From contig NZ_CP024866.1 in NCBI RefSeq assembly GCF_004136015.1, positions 4,723,192 through 4,787,191 of the forward strand: a DNA stretch of 64,000 nucleotides, read 5' to 3'. Shown here in pieces: positions 17,061 through 25,798 of the stretch. The translations under genes and the position numbers were made by a program. The notes beneath the pieces are model-generated. The model was not told the origin of the DNA and ran no database searches. It saw only the letters and a program-made list of their open reading frames with translations. The first letter of the stretch is position 1. Each line of letters starts with the position of its first letter. The DNA is from Pseudomonas sp. ACM7. GTDB lineage: Bacteria; Pseudomonadota; Gammaproteobacteria; Pseudomonadales; Pseudomonadaceae.

Positions 17061-18239
17061 TTAGCGCTCGATAGCCAGGCCGACGCCTTGTCCGCCGCCG
17101 ATGCACAAAGTGGCCAGCCCCTTCTTGCCGTCGCGACGGATCAGTTCGTGCACCAGCGACACCAGAATCCGTGCCCCCGATGCGCCGATCGGATGGCCAA
17201 GGGCGATCGCGCCGCCGTTGACGTTGACTTTGCTGGTGTCCCAACCCATCTCTTTGCCAACCGCCAGCGCCTGGGCGGCGAAGGCTTCATTGGCTTCGAT
17301 CAGGTCCAGGTCCTCGACGCTCCAGCCGGCCTTTTGCAGGGTCAGGCGTGTAGCCGGGACCGGGCCGATGCCCATGATCGACGGGTCCACACCGGCGCTG
17401 GCATAGGCTTTGATGCGTGCCAGTACCGGAAGGCCGAGCGCTTGTGCTTTAGCGGCGCTGGCCAGCAACAGCACGGCCGCACCATCGTTGAGGGTCGAAG
17501 CGTTGCCGGCAGTCACGCTGCCGTCTTTCTGGAATGCCGGTTTGAGTTTTGCCAAGGCTTGCGCAGTACTGTCGATACGCGGCTGTTCGTCGGTGTCGAA
17601 GACCAGCGGTTCGCCCTTGCGCTGAGGAATCAGCATCGGGGTGATTTCGCTCTGGAAACGCCCGCCCTCAATGGCTGCGGCGGCCTTCTGTTGCGAGGCG
17701 GCAGCGAAGGTATCCTGCGCTTCACGAGAGATCTCGTACTTCTGCGCCAGATTCTCAGCTGTGATACCCATGTGATAGTCGTTGAAGGCGTCCCACAGGC
17801 CATCCTGGATCATGCTGTCTTGCAGTTGCGCATGGCCCATACGCAGGCCGGTGCGTGCCTTGGGCAGAACATAGGGGGCCAGACTCATATTTTCCTGACC
17901 GCCAGCGATTACCAGTTCCGCGTCGCCGCAACGGATTGCCTGGACGGCGAGATGGACCGCCTTGAGACCGGAGCCGCAGACCTTGTTCAAGGTCAGGGCA
18001 GGCGTGGTGTGTGGCAAACCGGCTTTGATCGCTGTCTGGCGTGCCGGGTTTTGCCCAGCGCCGGCAGTGAGTACCTGGCCGAGGATCACTTCATCAATTT
18101 GAGCAGCATCGATACCCGTCTGCTTCAGCAAGCGGCGAATCACTGCGGCACCCAGTTCGGTCGCGGGAATTGCAGACAAAGCACCCTGGAAACTGCCAAT
18201 GGCGGTACGAGTAGCGGCAACGATTACGACTTCGTTCAT
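17061..18239 (-). CDS. phbA: Acetyl-CoA acetyltransferase (beta-ketothiolase)
   Basis: The 392-residue thiolase condenses two acetyl-CoA to acetoacetyl-CoA, the first PHB step. The nucleophile Cys is in [11 protein letters not shown] near residue 88. The C-terminal motifs [14 protein letters not shown] and TLCIGGGQG carry His and Cys. Start at MNEVVIV (GAGGTCACGC before the ATG) gives the canonical 392 residues; an in-frame extension of four residues is unlikely. It lies between phbB (64 bases) and phbC (161 bases). Confidence 0.93.
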   Translation of the reverse strand: MNEVVIVAATRTAIGSFQGALSAIPATELGAAVIRRLLKQTGIDAAQIDEVILGQVLTAGAGQNPARQTAIKAGLPHTTPALTLNKVCGSGLKAVHLAVQAIRCGDAELVIAGGQENMSLAPYVLPKARTGLRMGHAQLQDSMIQDGLWDAFNDYHMGITAENLAQKYEISREAQDTFAAASQQKAAAAIEGGRFQSEITPMLIPQRKGEPLVFDTDEQPRIDSTAQALAKLKPAFQKDGSVTAGNASTLNDGAAVLLLASAAKAQALGLPVLARIKAYASAGVDPSIMGIGPVPATRLTLQKAGWSVEDLDLIEANEAFAAQALAVGKEMGWDTSKVNVNGGAIALGHPIGASGARILVSLVHELIRRDGKKGLATLCIGGGQGVGLAIER

Positions 18240-18303
18240 GCGTGACCTCATCGAAAAGACAAAATTCGTCGAGCAAACCAGGGCATTCCTGCCCTGATCG
18301 GGG

Positions 18304-19050
18304 TTATTGCATGTTCATGCCGCCGTTTACCGAGAAATCGGCACCGGTGCTGTAGGCAGACTCATCGGAAGCCAGCCAGGCCACGATTGAGGCGATCTCT
18401 TCGGGTTGGCCAAGGCGACCGACCGGAGTTGCAGCGATCATGCCTTCGAGAATGTCCGGGCGAATTGCCGCGGTCATGGAGGTCTGGATGTAGCCTGGGG
18501 ATACGGTATTGACGGTCACGCCCTTGCCGGAGACTTCCCGGGCCAGTGCCATGGTGAAACCATGAATGCCAGCCTTGGCGGCGGAGTAGTTGGTCTGACC
18601 GAACTGGCCACGCTGACCGTTGATCGAGGAGATATTGATGATCCGCCCCCAACCATTGGCCAACATGCCTTCAATGACCTGCTTGGTAGTGTTGAACAAG
18701 CCCGTCAGGTTAGTCCCGATCACGCTGTTCCAGTCTTCCGGGGTGAGATTGCGAAAAGAGGCGTCGCGAGTGATGCCGGCGTTGTTGACCAGCACATCGA
18801 TCGGGCCGAATTGTTCACGAGCCATCTCGAAAGCCTTGCGGGTGGTCTCCCAATCGGTGACGTCGCCATAGATGCATTCGAACTGATAACCCGCCTCCAG
18901 CTGGCTGGCAATCCAGTCGTTCTTGCGGCTGGAATCAGAGCTGCAGCCGACGATTACCTTGAATCCTTCCTTGTATAGACGTTGGCTGATTGCCGTACCG
19001 ATACCGCCCATACCACCCGTTACTACAGCAATACGACTACGCGACTCCAT
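18304..19050 (-). CDS. phbB: Acetoacetyl-CoA reductase
   Basis: A 248-residue short-chain dehydrogenase that reduces acetoacetyl-CoA to (R)-3-hydroxybutyryl-CoA with NADPH. It shows the cofactor motif [19 protein letters not shown], and the catalytic YSAAK, with the C-terminal substrate segment typical of PhaB ([13 protein letters not shown]). It is the first gene of the phbBAC operon and diverges from phbR. The start is preceded by GGAGTAGAAGT. Confidence 0.93.
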   Translation of the reverse strand: MESRSRIAVVTGGMGGIGTAISQRLYKEGFKVIVGCSSDSSRKNDWIASQLEAGYQFECIYGDVTDWETTRKAFEMAREQFGPIDVLVNNAGITRDASFRNLTPEDWNSVIGTNLTGLFNTTKQVIEGMLANGWGRIINISSINGQRGQFGQTNYSAAKAGIHGFTMALAREVSGKGVTVNTVSPGYIQTSMTAAIRPDILEGMIAATPVGRLGQPEEIASIVAWLASDESAYSTGADFSVNGGMNMQ

Positions 19051-19245
19051 ACTTCTACTCCATTTTTTTTACGCTGTAGGAGAGAAGATTGTTGGTTATC
19101 GACGGGCCGTGCGGAAGTGTTTGAAGGTGACGTTCTCCTGTCCTTCGGTGCCACGCGGGGAGGTGCCCGCTGGCAAAAAATGAGGAGTACCTATACTGGG
19201 ATCAATGTTTGAAACTGAAGGGATAGTTAATATTTCTGCAACGTA

Positions 19246-19262
19246 GTTGAAATATGTTCAAC
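19246..19262. promoter_or_regulatory. Dyad in the phbB-phbR intergenic region
   Basis: GTTGAA-ATATG-TTCAAC is a perfect 6-bp inverted repeat 58 bases upstream of phbR. It could be an operator used by PhbR or another regulator of the divergent promoters. Confidence 0.35.
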
Positions 19263-19319
19263 GCATGTCAGTATCGGCTTCGGACAGGACGTTCGGTTCC
19301 ATTGGTCATTGAGGACGCC

Positions 19320-20429
19320 ATGTATAGAATGAGTTCAGGTTATGCCAGCATGCTGGCGAATACGTTTTTGGCCCAAGGACTGGACCTTGCCGGTCTGTGC
19401 CAGGAGGCGGGACTGGATGTCGAGTTCGTGAGTAAACCAGGAGCATTCTGCGAGCGAAGCGTTATCTATCGTCTTTGGGACTTGGCTGCTCAGGCTTCGG
19501 ATGATCTGAATATCGGTTTGAAAGCCTACGGGGAATTCCATCCCAGTAGTTTTCAGATCGTGGGCTACACGATGATGTCCAGTTCGAATCTGAAAAGGGC
19601 GCTTGAACGTCTGGTTCGTTTCAGCCCGTTGATCGGTACCGGATTCAGCCTTTTCCTTGTCCAGGAGCAGCAGCATTACCGATTGGCCAGTCTCGATCAT
19701 CAGCAACATGGCTCGGTCAAACCCCGGCAATACACGGATGCAGCCTTGGCTTCGCTGCTGGGTTTCTGCCGTTGGCTGGCAGGTGGCAAGTCACCGCAAC
19801 CGTTGAGTGTGGAGTTCACTTATCCCGAACCTGAAGACACGTCGGAGCATCAGCGGCTTTTTGGCTGTCCGCTGAGTTTCGGGGCGGCATATGACAGCAT
19901 CTTGTTCGATGGCCAGGAGCTTCTGAGTCCATTGAGCATGGCCAACGAGGCGTTGGCCACACTCCATGACAGTTTTGCCGAGGCTCAATTGGACGTGTTG
20001 TCCGGGTACTCTATTGTTGGCAGGGTTCGCGCGCTGATTAACGAGCGCTTGAGCCAGGGGCAAGGCCGATGTGATATGGAATCGATTGCGGCGGCACTGA
20101 GAATCAGCAAGCGAACGCTCCAACGAAGCCTTGAAAAGGACGGCACGCAATTCAAGGATGTCCTGAACGATGTACGCCGGCAGTTGGCCGACTTCTATTT
20201 GCGCCATTCTCATTTCAACATGAAGCATGTGACTTACCTGCTCGGCTTTCATGATCACAGCAGCTTCCATAAGGCATGCACCCGTTGGTTCGGTATGACC
20301 CCCGGTCAGTATCGAACCGACGATTCGTTGCTTGTGCTCGAGGAATTCGCGCCGGTTCGACTCATTAACCCCGTCGGTTTGCGCAGAGATCAAAAGATCG
20401 CAGGCTTCGCCGAACGGATGCACCGCTAA
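19320..20429 (+). CDS. phbR: AraC-family activator of the PHB operon
   Basis: A 369-residue regulator with an N-terminal arabinose-binding-like domain (residues to about 200) and a C-terminal AraC/XylS DNA-binding domain. The latter has two helix-turn-helix units (SIAAALRISKRTLQRSLEKDG and VTYLLGFHDHSSFHKACTRWFG) and ends in MTPGQYR. Position and orientation, divergent from phbB, match PhbR in the phbRBAC cluster of Pseudomonas sp. 61-3 and P. extremaustralis. Start at 19320 follows GAGGAC; the frame opens earlier but without a binding site. Confidence 0.85.
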   Translation: MYRMSSGYASMLANTFLAQGLDLAGLCQEAGLDVEFVSKPGAFCERSVIYRLWDLAAQASDDLNIGLKAYGEFHPSSFQIVGYTMMSSSNLKRALERLVRFSPLIGTGFSLFLVQEQQHYRLASLDHQQHGSVKPRQYTDAALASLLGFCRWLAGGKSPQPLSVEFTYPEPEDTSEHQRLFGCPLSFGAAYDSILFDGQELLSPLSMANEALATLHDSFAEAQLDVLSGYSIVGRVRALINERLSQGQGRCDMESIAAALRISKRTLQRSLEKDGTQFKDVLNDVRRQLADFYLRHSHFNMKHVTYLLGFHDHSSFHKACTRWFGMTPGQYRTDDSLLVLEEFAPVRLINPVGLRRDQKIAGFAERMHR

Positions 20430-20499
20430 TCCCTTGTGAAGGGTCATTGAGGCTTGGGGCCTGTTGTCCCTTTGCTCGCTTTGCGCTTCGGGGCTTTAA

Positions 20500-21057
20500 C
20501 TACGATGGCGGGAGCGGGCAGTGGTGTGTCTGCGGCGACAGCGTTACTGCAAGCGGAAATGGCTCCGAAGGGGTCTCCTGCGGGATGACAACTGTTTCAC
20601 TGGGTGGTTGGGTCAGGCTGAAGCCCGGCAGCGGGACTTCGAGCAACGCGTGCACTTCACGCCAGAATTCGCCTTCAGCTCCAACGGTCGCTAGCAGTTC
20701 CGGCATCAATTGGCGGGGGAGATCTGAGCCGGCGATCAGGGTTTCATGATCGAACTTGAGCAGCAGTGGATACCCGGCGCGTTCATGGGCCTGCGTATTG
20801 TCGCCGCGCTGGCGCAGGGTGTCCCAGAACAGCAGGCTGCGTTGGCCGAGGTCGGTGAAGTATTCCTGCCAGTCAGTGGGCGTGGGTTGTCTGAGTTGAC
20901 CCCACTTCAGAGGCGCGAGGTTTTTTTCCTGGCGCTGGCGCAAAGCATCAAGGACGTTCAGTGTATTGAGGTGCTGCAGATGACTCAGGTGTTCGAACAG
21001 GCCGCGTTGAGAGGAGGATTTTTCATATTGCGATGCAATAATATCTTCCTGGCCCAT
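20500..21057 (-). CDS. DUF3141-like N-terminal protein, probably truncated
   Basis: The 185-residue product contains WQEYFTDLGQRSLLFWDTLRQRG and PLLLKFDHETLI, which resemble the N-terminal part of DUF3141 proteins (large alpha/beta-hydrolase-like proteins related to PHA synthases). The hydrolase part is missing, and the C-terminal third is Pro/Thr-rich and looks unstructured. It may be a short granule-associated protein or a fragment. It diverges from phaP across the TTGTGCG operators. The family call is tentative. Confidence 0.5.
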   Translation of the reverse strand: MGQEDIIASQYEKSSSQRGLFEHLSHLQHLNTLNVLDALRQRQEKNLAPLKWGQLRQPTPTDWQEYFTDLGQRSLLFWDTLRQRGDNTQAHERAGYPLLLKFDHETLIAGSDLPRQLMPELLATVGAEGEFWREVHALLEVPLPGFSLTQPPSETVVIPQETPSEPFPLAVTLSPQTHHCPLPPS

Positions 21058-21173
21058 GGTGATCTCCTGGCGTTATGCATGAGAAGCAGCTGCCTGCGCC
21101 TCATTAATAAAGAGGGCTTGGCTGGCTGTTCGATGTTAGGAGTCTATAGCGAATAGAGGCAGCAGAAGAAAGA

Positions 21174-21224
21174 TTTTTGTGCGCCGCACAAAAAATCATT
21201 GCTAAACGAATTTGTGCGCTGCAA
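21174..21224. promoter_or_regulatory. Putative PhaR-type operators upstream of the phasin gene
   Basis: TTTTTGTGCG-C-CGCACAAAAA (21174-21194) is a perfect 10-bp inverted repeat, followed by a second partial copy TTTGTGCGCTGCAA (21211-21224). TGC-rich palindromes of this kind are bound by the PHA repressor PhaR upstream of phasin genes in other bacteria. Both lie between the two divergent genes. Confidence 0.55.
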
Positions 21225-21307
21225 TATTAAGGCTAACGCGATGACCGGCAGGATCGCTATCGCGTCCTCGGGCCCATGTAGGCCTTCCAGTATCAGGAGA
21301 TTCAAGC

Positions 21308-21871
21308 ATGTCTTTTTTTAACTCGGAAAAATTGCAAGACGCTCAGAAAACCAACCTAGACCTCCTGCAGCAAATCAGCGGCAAAATCTTCTCCAGCGTT
21401 GAACAGTTCAGCCAATTGCAGTTCAAGACATTGCAGGCCTCCACCGAGGAGCAGTTCGACGGCTTTCGCAAGCTGCTGGCAGTCCGTGATCTACAAGGGC
21501 TCGCTGAGCTCCAGACTTCTTTCACCCAGCCAAATGTGCAAGCCGAACGCCTGGCTGAGTTCAATCGCCAAGTGCAAGCGTTGATTGTCGGCACTCACTC
21601 GGAAATCGCCAAACTGACCTCGCGTCAGGTCGAGGCGGGCACCCAGCAGGTGCAAGAGTTCGTCGAAGTGATCAGCAAGAATGCACCGGCTGGCTCCGAG
21701 CCTGTTGTGGCCGCGTTCAAGTCGTCGCTGGCGAATGCCGGTACCGTTTTTGAAAGCGCACAGAAAGCCGTAAAACAGGCTGCTGACGTTGCCCAGAGCG
21801 GTTTTGACGCAGCTACCGCCGCAGCCGGTAAAACCGCTCCTGGTGCCAAGGCTACAAGCGGTAACAAGTAA
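21308..21871 (+). CDS. phaP: Phasin (PHB granule coat protein)
   Basis: The 187-residue protein is largely helical and Ala/Gln-rich. It opens MSFFNSEKLQDAQKTNLDLL and has the phasin core LQFKTLQASTEEQFDGFRKL; the Ala/Lys-rich C-terminal tail (AATAAAGKTAPGAKA) is typical. Phasins cover PHB granules and limit their size. AGGAGA lies nine bases before the ATG, and a strong terminator follows. The TTGTGCG palindromes upstream suggest repression relieved by granules. Confidence 0.88.
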   Translation: MSFFNSEKLQDAQKTNLDLLQQISGKIFSSVEQFSQLQFKTLQASTEEQFDGFRKLLAVRDLQGLAELQTSFTQPNVQAERLAEFNRQVQALIVGTHSEIAKLTSRQVEAGTQQVQEFVEVISKNAPAGSEPVVAAFKSSLANAGTVFESAQKAVKQAADVAQSGFDAATAAAGKTAPGAKATSGNK

Positions 21872-21895
21872 GTCACATTAGAGCGGTTACACTGA

Positions 21896-21930
21896 TGGCG
21901 ATGGGTTTACTCCCCCATCGCCATTTTTTT
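21896..21930 (+). terminator. Terminator after phaP
   Basis: TGGCGATGGG (21896-21905) pairs perfectly with CCCATCGCCA (21914-21923), followed by seven T. It overlaps the 3' end of the convergent PhaR-like gene. Confidence 0.9.
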
Positions 21931-22188
21931 CGGCTCGCCACCGGCACCTGGCTTGCCTGGTGGCATGCCGCCGAACAGGCCGAAGAGGTTCTGAGTGTTC
22001 AGGTAGAGGTTTTTTGACTGGTCGACATACTGGCGCATCAAATCCTGCATGACCGGTGCTTGCTGGTGCATGAACTTGCTCCAGGCTTCAGAGGACTGAG
22101 CGCCGGTCTGGGACTGGATGTCGATGACCGTCTGGATGCTTTTATCTAGGTAGCTGCCGAGGACGCTCTGGTAGGGACCGTAGAACAC
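21907..22188 (-). pseudogene. PhaR-like C-terminal remnant without DNA-binding domain
   Basis: The 93 residues (FYGPYQSVLGSYLDKSIQTV, then AWSKFMHQQAPVMQDLMRQY and a Gly/Pro-rich tail ending MAMGE) align by eye with the C-terminal half of PhaR, the PHA synthesis repressor. The N-terminal domain that binds DNA and polymer is absent. The frame stays open about 75 bases upstream of the GTG at 22188, without an ATG and then hits a stop. It may be a decayed repressor or a short helical granule protein. Confidence 0.5.
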
Positions 22189-22479
22189 GTTAAACCAGAA
22201 ATCATAGGGTGCAGGCCTTGTGCAGTCTAGGTTTTGGTGGGTTAATTTGCGTCATACCCGGTTTAGCGCCCGGTTTTGAAGCTGCATATGATTTTACTTT
22301 CACAGCAGTTGCGTTGCTCTCGGTGCGCTGAGGCATTTGATCAAATGTCCTCGTTTGTTTGCTAAGAGGATCTTGCTTGACGTGACTAACGGCAAAGGGC
22401 CGGAGTCGCCCCCACAGCGGCCGGTCATTCGTCTATGAAAGTGGGGCCGTTGATGTGTCAACTGTCAACCACGTTAGAG
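22189..22479. other. Gap between PhaR-like remnant and the primase-helicase gene
   Basis: No gene is recognised. It contains the palindrome CATTTGATCAAATG at 22334-22347. No terminator with a T run was found for the leftward gene ending at 22480. Confidence 0.4.
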
Positions 22480-24852
22480 TTAGAGTAGGTCCATGGTAGC
22501 CATGGAATCAGCCATGCGGTAGCCCATCGCTTTGTAACCCGCTTGGCGCTTATCCCACATCCTCAGCAGCGCGACATTACCCTCGTCAACGAAGTCGATC
22601 ACTCTCACGTCGGTCTTATCGGCATGCGATCGATGCAATCGTCCCGCATATTGCTGAAGGATACCCTTCCATGAGATGGGCATTGCCAGTACCAGCGTGT
22701 CCAGCGGCGGGTGATCGAAACCTTCACCTACTAGTTTTCCTGTTGCCAACAGCACCCGTGGAGCATCAGGGGGAAGGGACTCAAGCTCATGCATACGGGA
22801 AATGCGCTGTTTCTTGGGCACTCGCCCATGAAGTGTGAAAAGGTTGTGCACGCGCTGCTTCAATTCTAATTCAAGGGCATCCACATGTTCCGTTCGCTCC
22901 GTTAGCACTAGAATTTTTCTACCCTCGTTGTACGCCAGCTCAATCTCCGAGACGATTTTGGCTGTCCGCTCAGAGTCGTCCGCTAGATGCCGAAAAACGT
23001 CCTGAATCCCAAAGCCGTCGGGGACCACTATTGGTTTGGACAGCAATCGAGGCACGACAGAGAGGTCATGGGGCGCACTCGCTGGTCGAGCAGCAGAATG
23101 TCGGATCGGTCCGCACTGCATGAAAATAATGGGCTGCTGCCCATCTCGGCGCACTGGGGTTGCCGTGAGTCCCAGCACGTACCGCGCGGTCGCGCTCCTC
23201 AGTAGTGCCTCGAATGACACAGCTGATAGGTGATGACACTCATCAACGATGATCTGGCCGTAGTTTTTTACCTGATCGCTGATTTCGCCTTTTCGCGATA
23301 AAGACTGCATTACGGCAATGTCGATGATGCCGGTAAGCTTCGCTTTTCCGCCCCCAAGAGTTCCAACGACACCATTCCAGACTCCCAAGAACACCTGCAA
23401 GCGCTCTTGCCACTGCCTTAACAGTTCCGTCCGATGCACAAGCACCAACGTGTTAATGCCACGTGCGGCAATCAACGCAGCAGCACTGACAGTTTTACCG
23501 AAAGCAGTCGGTGCGCAGAGGATACCGGTGTCATGACTTAGCATTGCGCTGACAGCAGCCTCTTGGTCAGAACGCAGGGTCCCGAGAAAACTCACGTCGA
23601 TGGGATCGCCTGCGAAGCGTTCGTCTTTAAGAATAGGGGTAACCCCGTTTTCCCCTAAAAGCTCCAACGCAGCATCCAAACAGCCACGTGGTAACGCAAT
23701 ATGTTTGGGGAAGTTCTGGGCACAGCCGATAATCCTTGGCTTGTTCCACACTGACATACGCATGGCCTGAGCTTTGTAGAACTCAGGATTTTGAAAGGCA
23801 GCGAGCCGGACAAGCTGGTTTGCCAATGGCTGTGGCAATTCCGACTTTTCAAAGTAAATTAAGTTAGCCAGCGTAATGTTGACAGCAGCAGGCAACGGGC
23901 ATGTCAATTTGCGTGATCTAGATTCACGATCTTTCCAAGGTTCTGCATCACCTTCGTCATCGACATAGGCGACCCCTAGAGGGTCCCGATTACCCATCGC
24001 CTGGATAATAACGGGCTGGATATCTTCTGGACTCATGCGCTGAATCGATGCCAGGAAGGCCCATTGATCAGGATGAGGCTCAAGCGAGTCGTCTACAAAA
24101 ACGCTATTGTTTTGGGCCCTGGCCCGCTTTTGTAAAGGGAGCGCGATGAGATTTCCAAAGCCGCCTTTGGGCATATAGTCCTGGTTTGGAAACAGTCGAT
24201 CATAGGAGCTGAGCGCCAACTGGCGGGTGCGCTCACAGGCATGACTGATGATTGCGGCACCGAGGCGGCGCGCATCGCAGGCAGGAACATTACGCTCAAA
24301 GAAAATCCAGCCATGAGCCCCTTGGCCTGAGCGCGATATTTCCAGCGCCACCGGGACGTTCAGCTCATGGCATGACTGCACAAAAGCTTTGGAATCATCA
24401 CGCCATTCGGCCTCATCGAAGTCGACCGCCAAAAAATAACAAGTGTCATCAGAGAGTAGGGGGTAGATACCAACGACCACTTCGCCCGCCAGATGGCGAT
24501 AGACCACCTCATCGGTCAGCGGAAGCAGCTGGCGGTTACCGCAGTCGCCACATTTAATTCGGGGCTTCTCACAAACGCCAGGCCTCCATTCGTTTGCGCA
24601 AGCGGGTGCGTATCCTGATTTGCCTGCCTTGCTTTCCCAGCGGATGGGATAAACGTCCGTCCTACCACGAAACAAGCTTCGGAATAGGGCAAGCTTCCCT
24701 TCAGTATCGAGTTGCTGTGATTGTTCTGCTTGGACAATCGCTATCTTGACTGGCTCAGCAGGCGGGCGCCAATCGATGCCATGAGCATCCAACAAGGCAA
24801 CCAATCTTGCATTCTCAGCCCTTAGCTTCGCCACCAGACTACTGTCTATCAC
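22480..24852 (-). CDS. TOTE-type primase-helicase (archaeo-eukaryotic primase fused to SF2 helicase)
   Basis: A 790-residue fusion. A short N-terminal coiled coil (LRAENARLVALLDAHGIDW) leads to an archaeo-eukaryotic primase domain of the TOTE conflict-system type: four-cysteine cluster (CANEWRPGVC...CGDC), the acidic pair in AVDFDE near residue 144, and SGQGAHGWIFF near 180. A superfamily 2 helicase follows: Walker A APTAFGKT near 451, DECHH near 536, LTATP, and motif VI QYAGRLHRSH near 737. TOTE proteins are predicted defence factors against mobile elements. No nuclease partner gene is adjacent. Confidence 0.85.
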   Translation of the reverse strand: MIDSSLVAKLRAENARLVALLDAHGIDWRPPAEPVKIAIVQAEQSQQLDTEGKLALFRSLFRGRTDVYPIRWESKAGKSGYAPACANEWRPGVCEKPRIKCGDCGNRQLLPLTDEVVYRHLAGEVVVGIYPLLSDDTCYFLAVDFDEAEWRDDSKAFVQSCHELNVPVALEISRSGQGAHGWIFFERNVPACDARRLGAAIISHACERTRQLALSSYDRLFPNQDYMPKGGFGNLIALPLQKRARAQNNSVFVDDSLEPHPDQWAFLASIQRMSPEDIQPVIIQAMGNRDPLGVAYVDDEGDAEPWKDRESRSRKLTCPLPAAVNITLANLIYFEKSELPQPLANQLVRLAAFQNPEFYKAQAMRMSVWNKPRIIGCAQNFPKHIALPRGCLDAALELLGENGVTPILKDERFAGDPIDVSFLGTLRSDQEAAVSAMLSHDTGILCAPTAFGKTVSAAALIAARGINTLVLVHRTELLRQWQERLQVFLGVWNGVVGTLGGGKAKLTGIIDIAVMQSLSRKGEISDQVKNYGQIIVDECHHLSAVSFEALLRSATARYVLGLTATPVRRDGQQPIIFMQCGPIRHSAARPASAPHDLSVVPRLLSKPIVVPDGFGIQDVFRHLADDSERTAKIVSEIELAYNEGRKILVLTERTEHVDALELELKQRVHNLFTLHGRVPKKQRISRMHELESLPPDAPRVLLATGKLVGEGFDHPPLDTLVLAMPISWKGILQQYAGRLHRSHADKTDVRVIDFVDEGNVALLRMWDKRQAGYKAMGYRMADSMATMDLL

Positions 24853-24883
24853 CGCCTTCAGCCTCTACGTCTCAGGTGAAGCC

Positions 24884-24900
24884 TGTAGCCTCGAGCTACA
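24884..24900. promoter_or_regulatory. Dyad upstream of the primase-helicase gene
   Basis: TGTAGC-CTCGA-GCTACA is a perfect inverted repeat 32 bases upstream of the start at 24852, a position suited to an operator. A second dyad, GTGCCAG-C-CTGGCAC, lies at 25025-25039. Confidence 0.35.
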
Positions 24901-25040
24901 ACCCTCAGTCCATCAGTAAAACATAGAGGTTATCAAACAACAGAGGTTTGGTTCAGGAGCTCAAGAGGTCCTCCCTAATCCCAATCAAATCGTTGGCTGG
25001 CTCAATCTGCCAGTGAGGGATACGGTGCCAGCCTGGCACT

Positions 25041-25087
25041 GCTGATGCTGATGCTGATGCTGATGCTGATGCTGATGCTGATGCTGA
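25041..25087 (+). repeat. Hexanucleotide tandem repeat (GCTGAT)n
   Basis: Seven full copies of GCTGAT plus GCTGA in a row, directly after a 7-bp inverted repeat and 12 bases before a small gene. It is outside any confident gene, so copy-number change could alter spacing between promoter and gene. Confidence 0.9.
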
Positions 25088-25098
25088 GGTAGAGAGCG

Positions 25099-25215
25099 AT
25101 GGTTGATAAGCGCAGTGATACGACCAAGAAACCCGTCAAGGATCAGACGTACTTTCCACAGGCGAACCCAGGCAAGAGGCCGAGAGGCAAGGGCGGTAAA
25201 GGGAAAGGCAGATGA
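25099..25215 (+). CDS. Small basic protein, 38 aa
   Basis: A short frame MVDKRSDTTKKPVKDQ..., ending in a Gly/Lys/Arg-rich tail (GKRPRGKGGKGKGR). GAGGTAGAG precedes the ATG and a good terminator follows, which supports it as a real unit. The charge suggests nucleic-acid binding. No family is recognised. Confidence 0.5.
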   Translation: MVDKRSDTTKKPVKDQTYFPQANPGKRPRGKGGKGKGR

Positions 25216-25236
25216 CCGGTGTGCAATACGACGACG

Positions 25237-25266
25237 AGGGCGCCCATGGGGAGCGCCCTTTATTTT
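25237..25266 (+). terminator. Terminator after the small basic gene
   Basis: AGGGCGC (25237-25243) pairs with GCGCCCT (25253-25259), followed by TTATTTT. The 3' end of the convergent gene overlaps it. Confidence 0.75.
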
Positions 25267-25577
25267 AAATGGCGTAGCATGCCGTCAGCCTCGGCCTTTT
25301 TGAGTAGCATGTACATTTCACATAGGTAATTGAGTTCGCTGCAACCCCCGGAGAGTTTTGCCGTGCAGGCTTGAGCCACTTCCACCGCAACAAGTTGGGC
25401 CTCTTTCGATAAAGACAGGTAGGCGTCCACTGTCCAGTCGACATCAACGGCGCACATCTCAGTGTCGTCGCCAGCTCTAATCATGAGCTTAGTGCCGGAT
25501 TTGAATTGGGCCTTGAGACGTTTCATGACCGCCTCATTGAAATAGTGTACGTTTTCGTTGTTCATGATCCGCGCCAT
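25260..25577 (-). CDS. Hypothetical protein, 105 aa
   Basis: A soluble protein with helix-forming segments (NEAVMKRLKAQF, KEAQLVAVEVAQA) and two cysteines near SGGCSELNYLCEMY. No family is recognised. The start is uncertain: ATG at 25577 or at 25565 (MNNENVHYFNEAV); neither has a strong ribosome binding site. It lies in the element's variable part between the primase-helicase and the truncated DUF3987 gene. Confidence 0.5.
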   Translation of the reverse strand: MARIMNNENVHYFNEAVMKRLKAQFKSGTKLMIRAGDDTEMCAVDVDWTVDAYLSLSKEAQLVAVEVAQACTAKLSGGCSELNYLCEMYMLLKKAEADGMLRHLK

Positions 25578-25722
25578 CAAGTGCCCAAGGTTGCCAGGTC
25601 ATTGTGACCCAATCGGTGGGATTCACCAGTGGCTTTGCTGCGGACTGCTCTCAGGCGTCACCACGGTGCTGGACTGGGGGCGCTCTACGGTTTGTTCGCA
25701 TGACCAGCGAGTGAGTACAAAG

Positions 25723-25754
25723 AAAAAGGGTACTTGGAGAGTGCCCTTTGTTTT
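25723..25754 (+). terminator. Rightward terminator without an obvious gene
   Basis: AAAGGGTACT (25725-25734) pairs with AGTGCCCTTT (25740-25749, one G-T), then GTTTTG. The flanking 25578-25798 holds no convincing gene; it may be a relic of a unit like the small gene at 25099. Confidence 0.55.
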
Positions 25755-25798
25755 GCCACTTGGTTACCGCCAGAGGCTGTAGACCAGCAGACCGAGGA

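Noticed and set aside
17088..18245. A long open frame on the plus strand opposite phbA
   Set aside because: It is the antisense shadow of a well-supported thiolase gene; long antisense frames are common in high-GC genes with strong third-position bias.
22334..22347. CATTTGATCAAATG considered as an Anr/FNR box
   Set aside because: FNR-type sites need four bases between TTGAT and ATCAA; here the half-sites are merged, so the match fails.
25041..25087. Tandem repeat considered as a CRISPR array
   Set aside because: Unit is six bases with no spacers; it is a simple sequence repeat.
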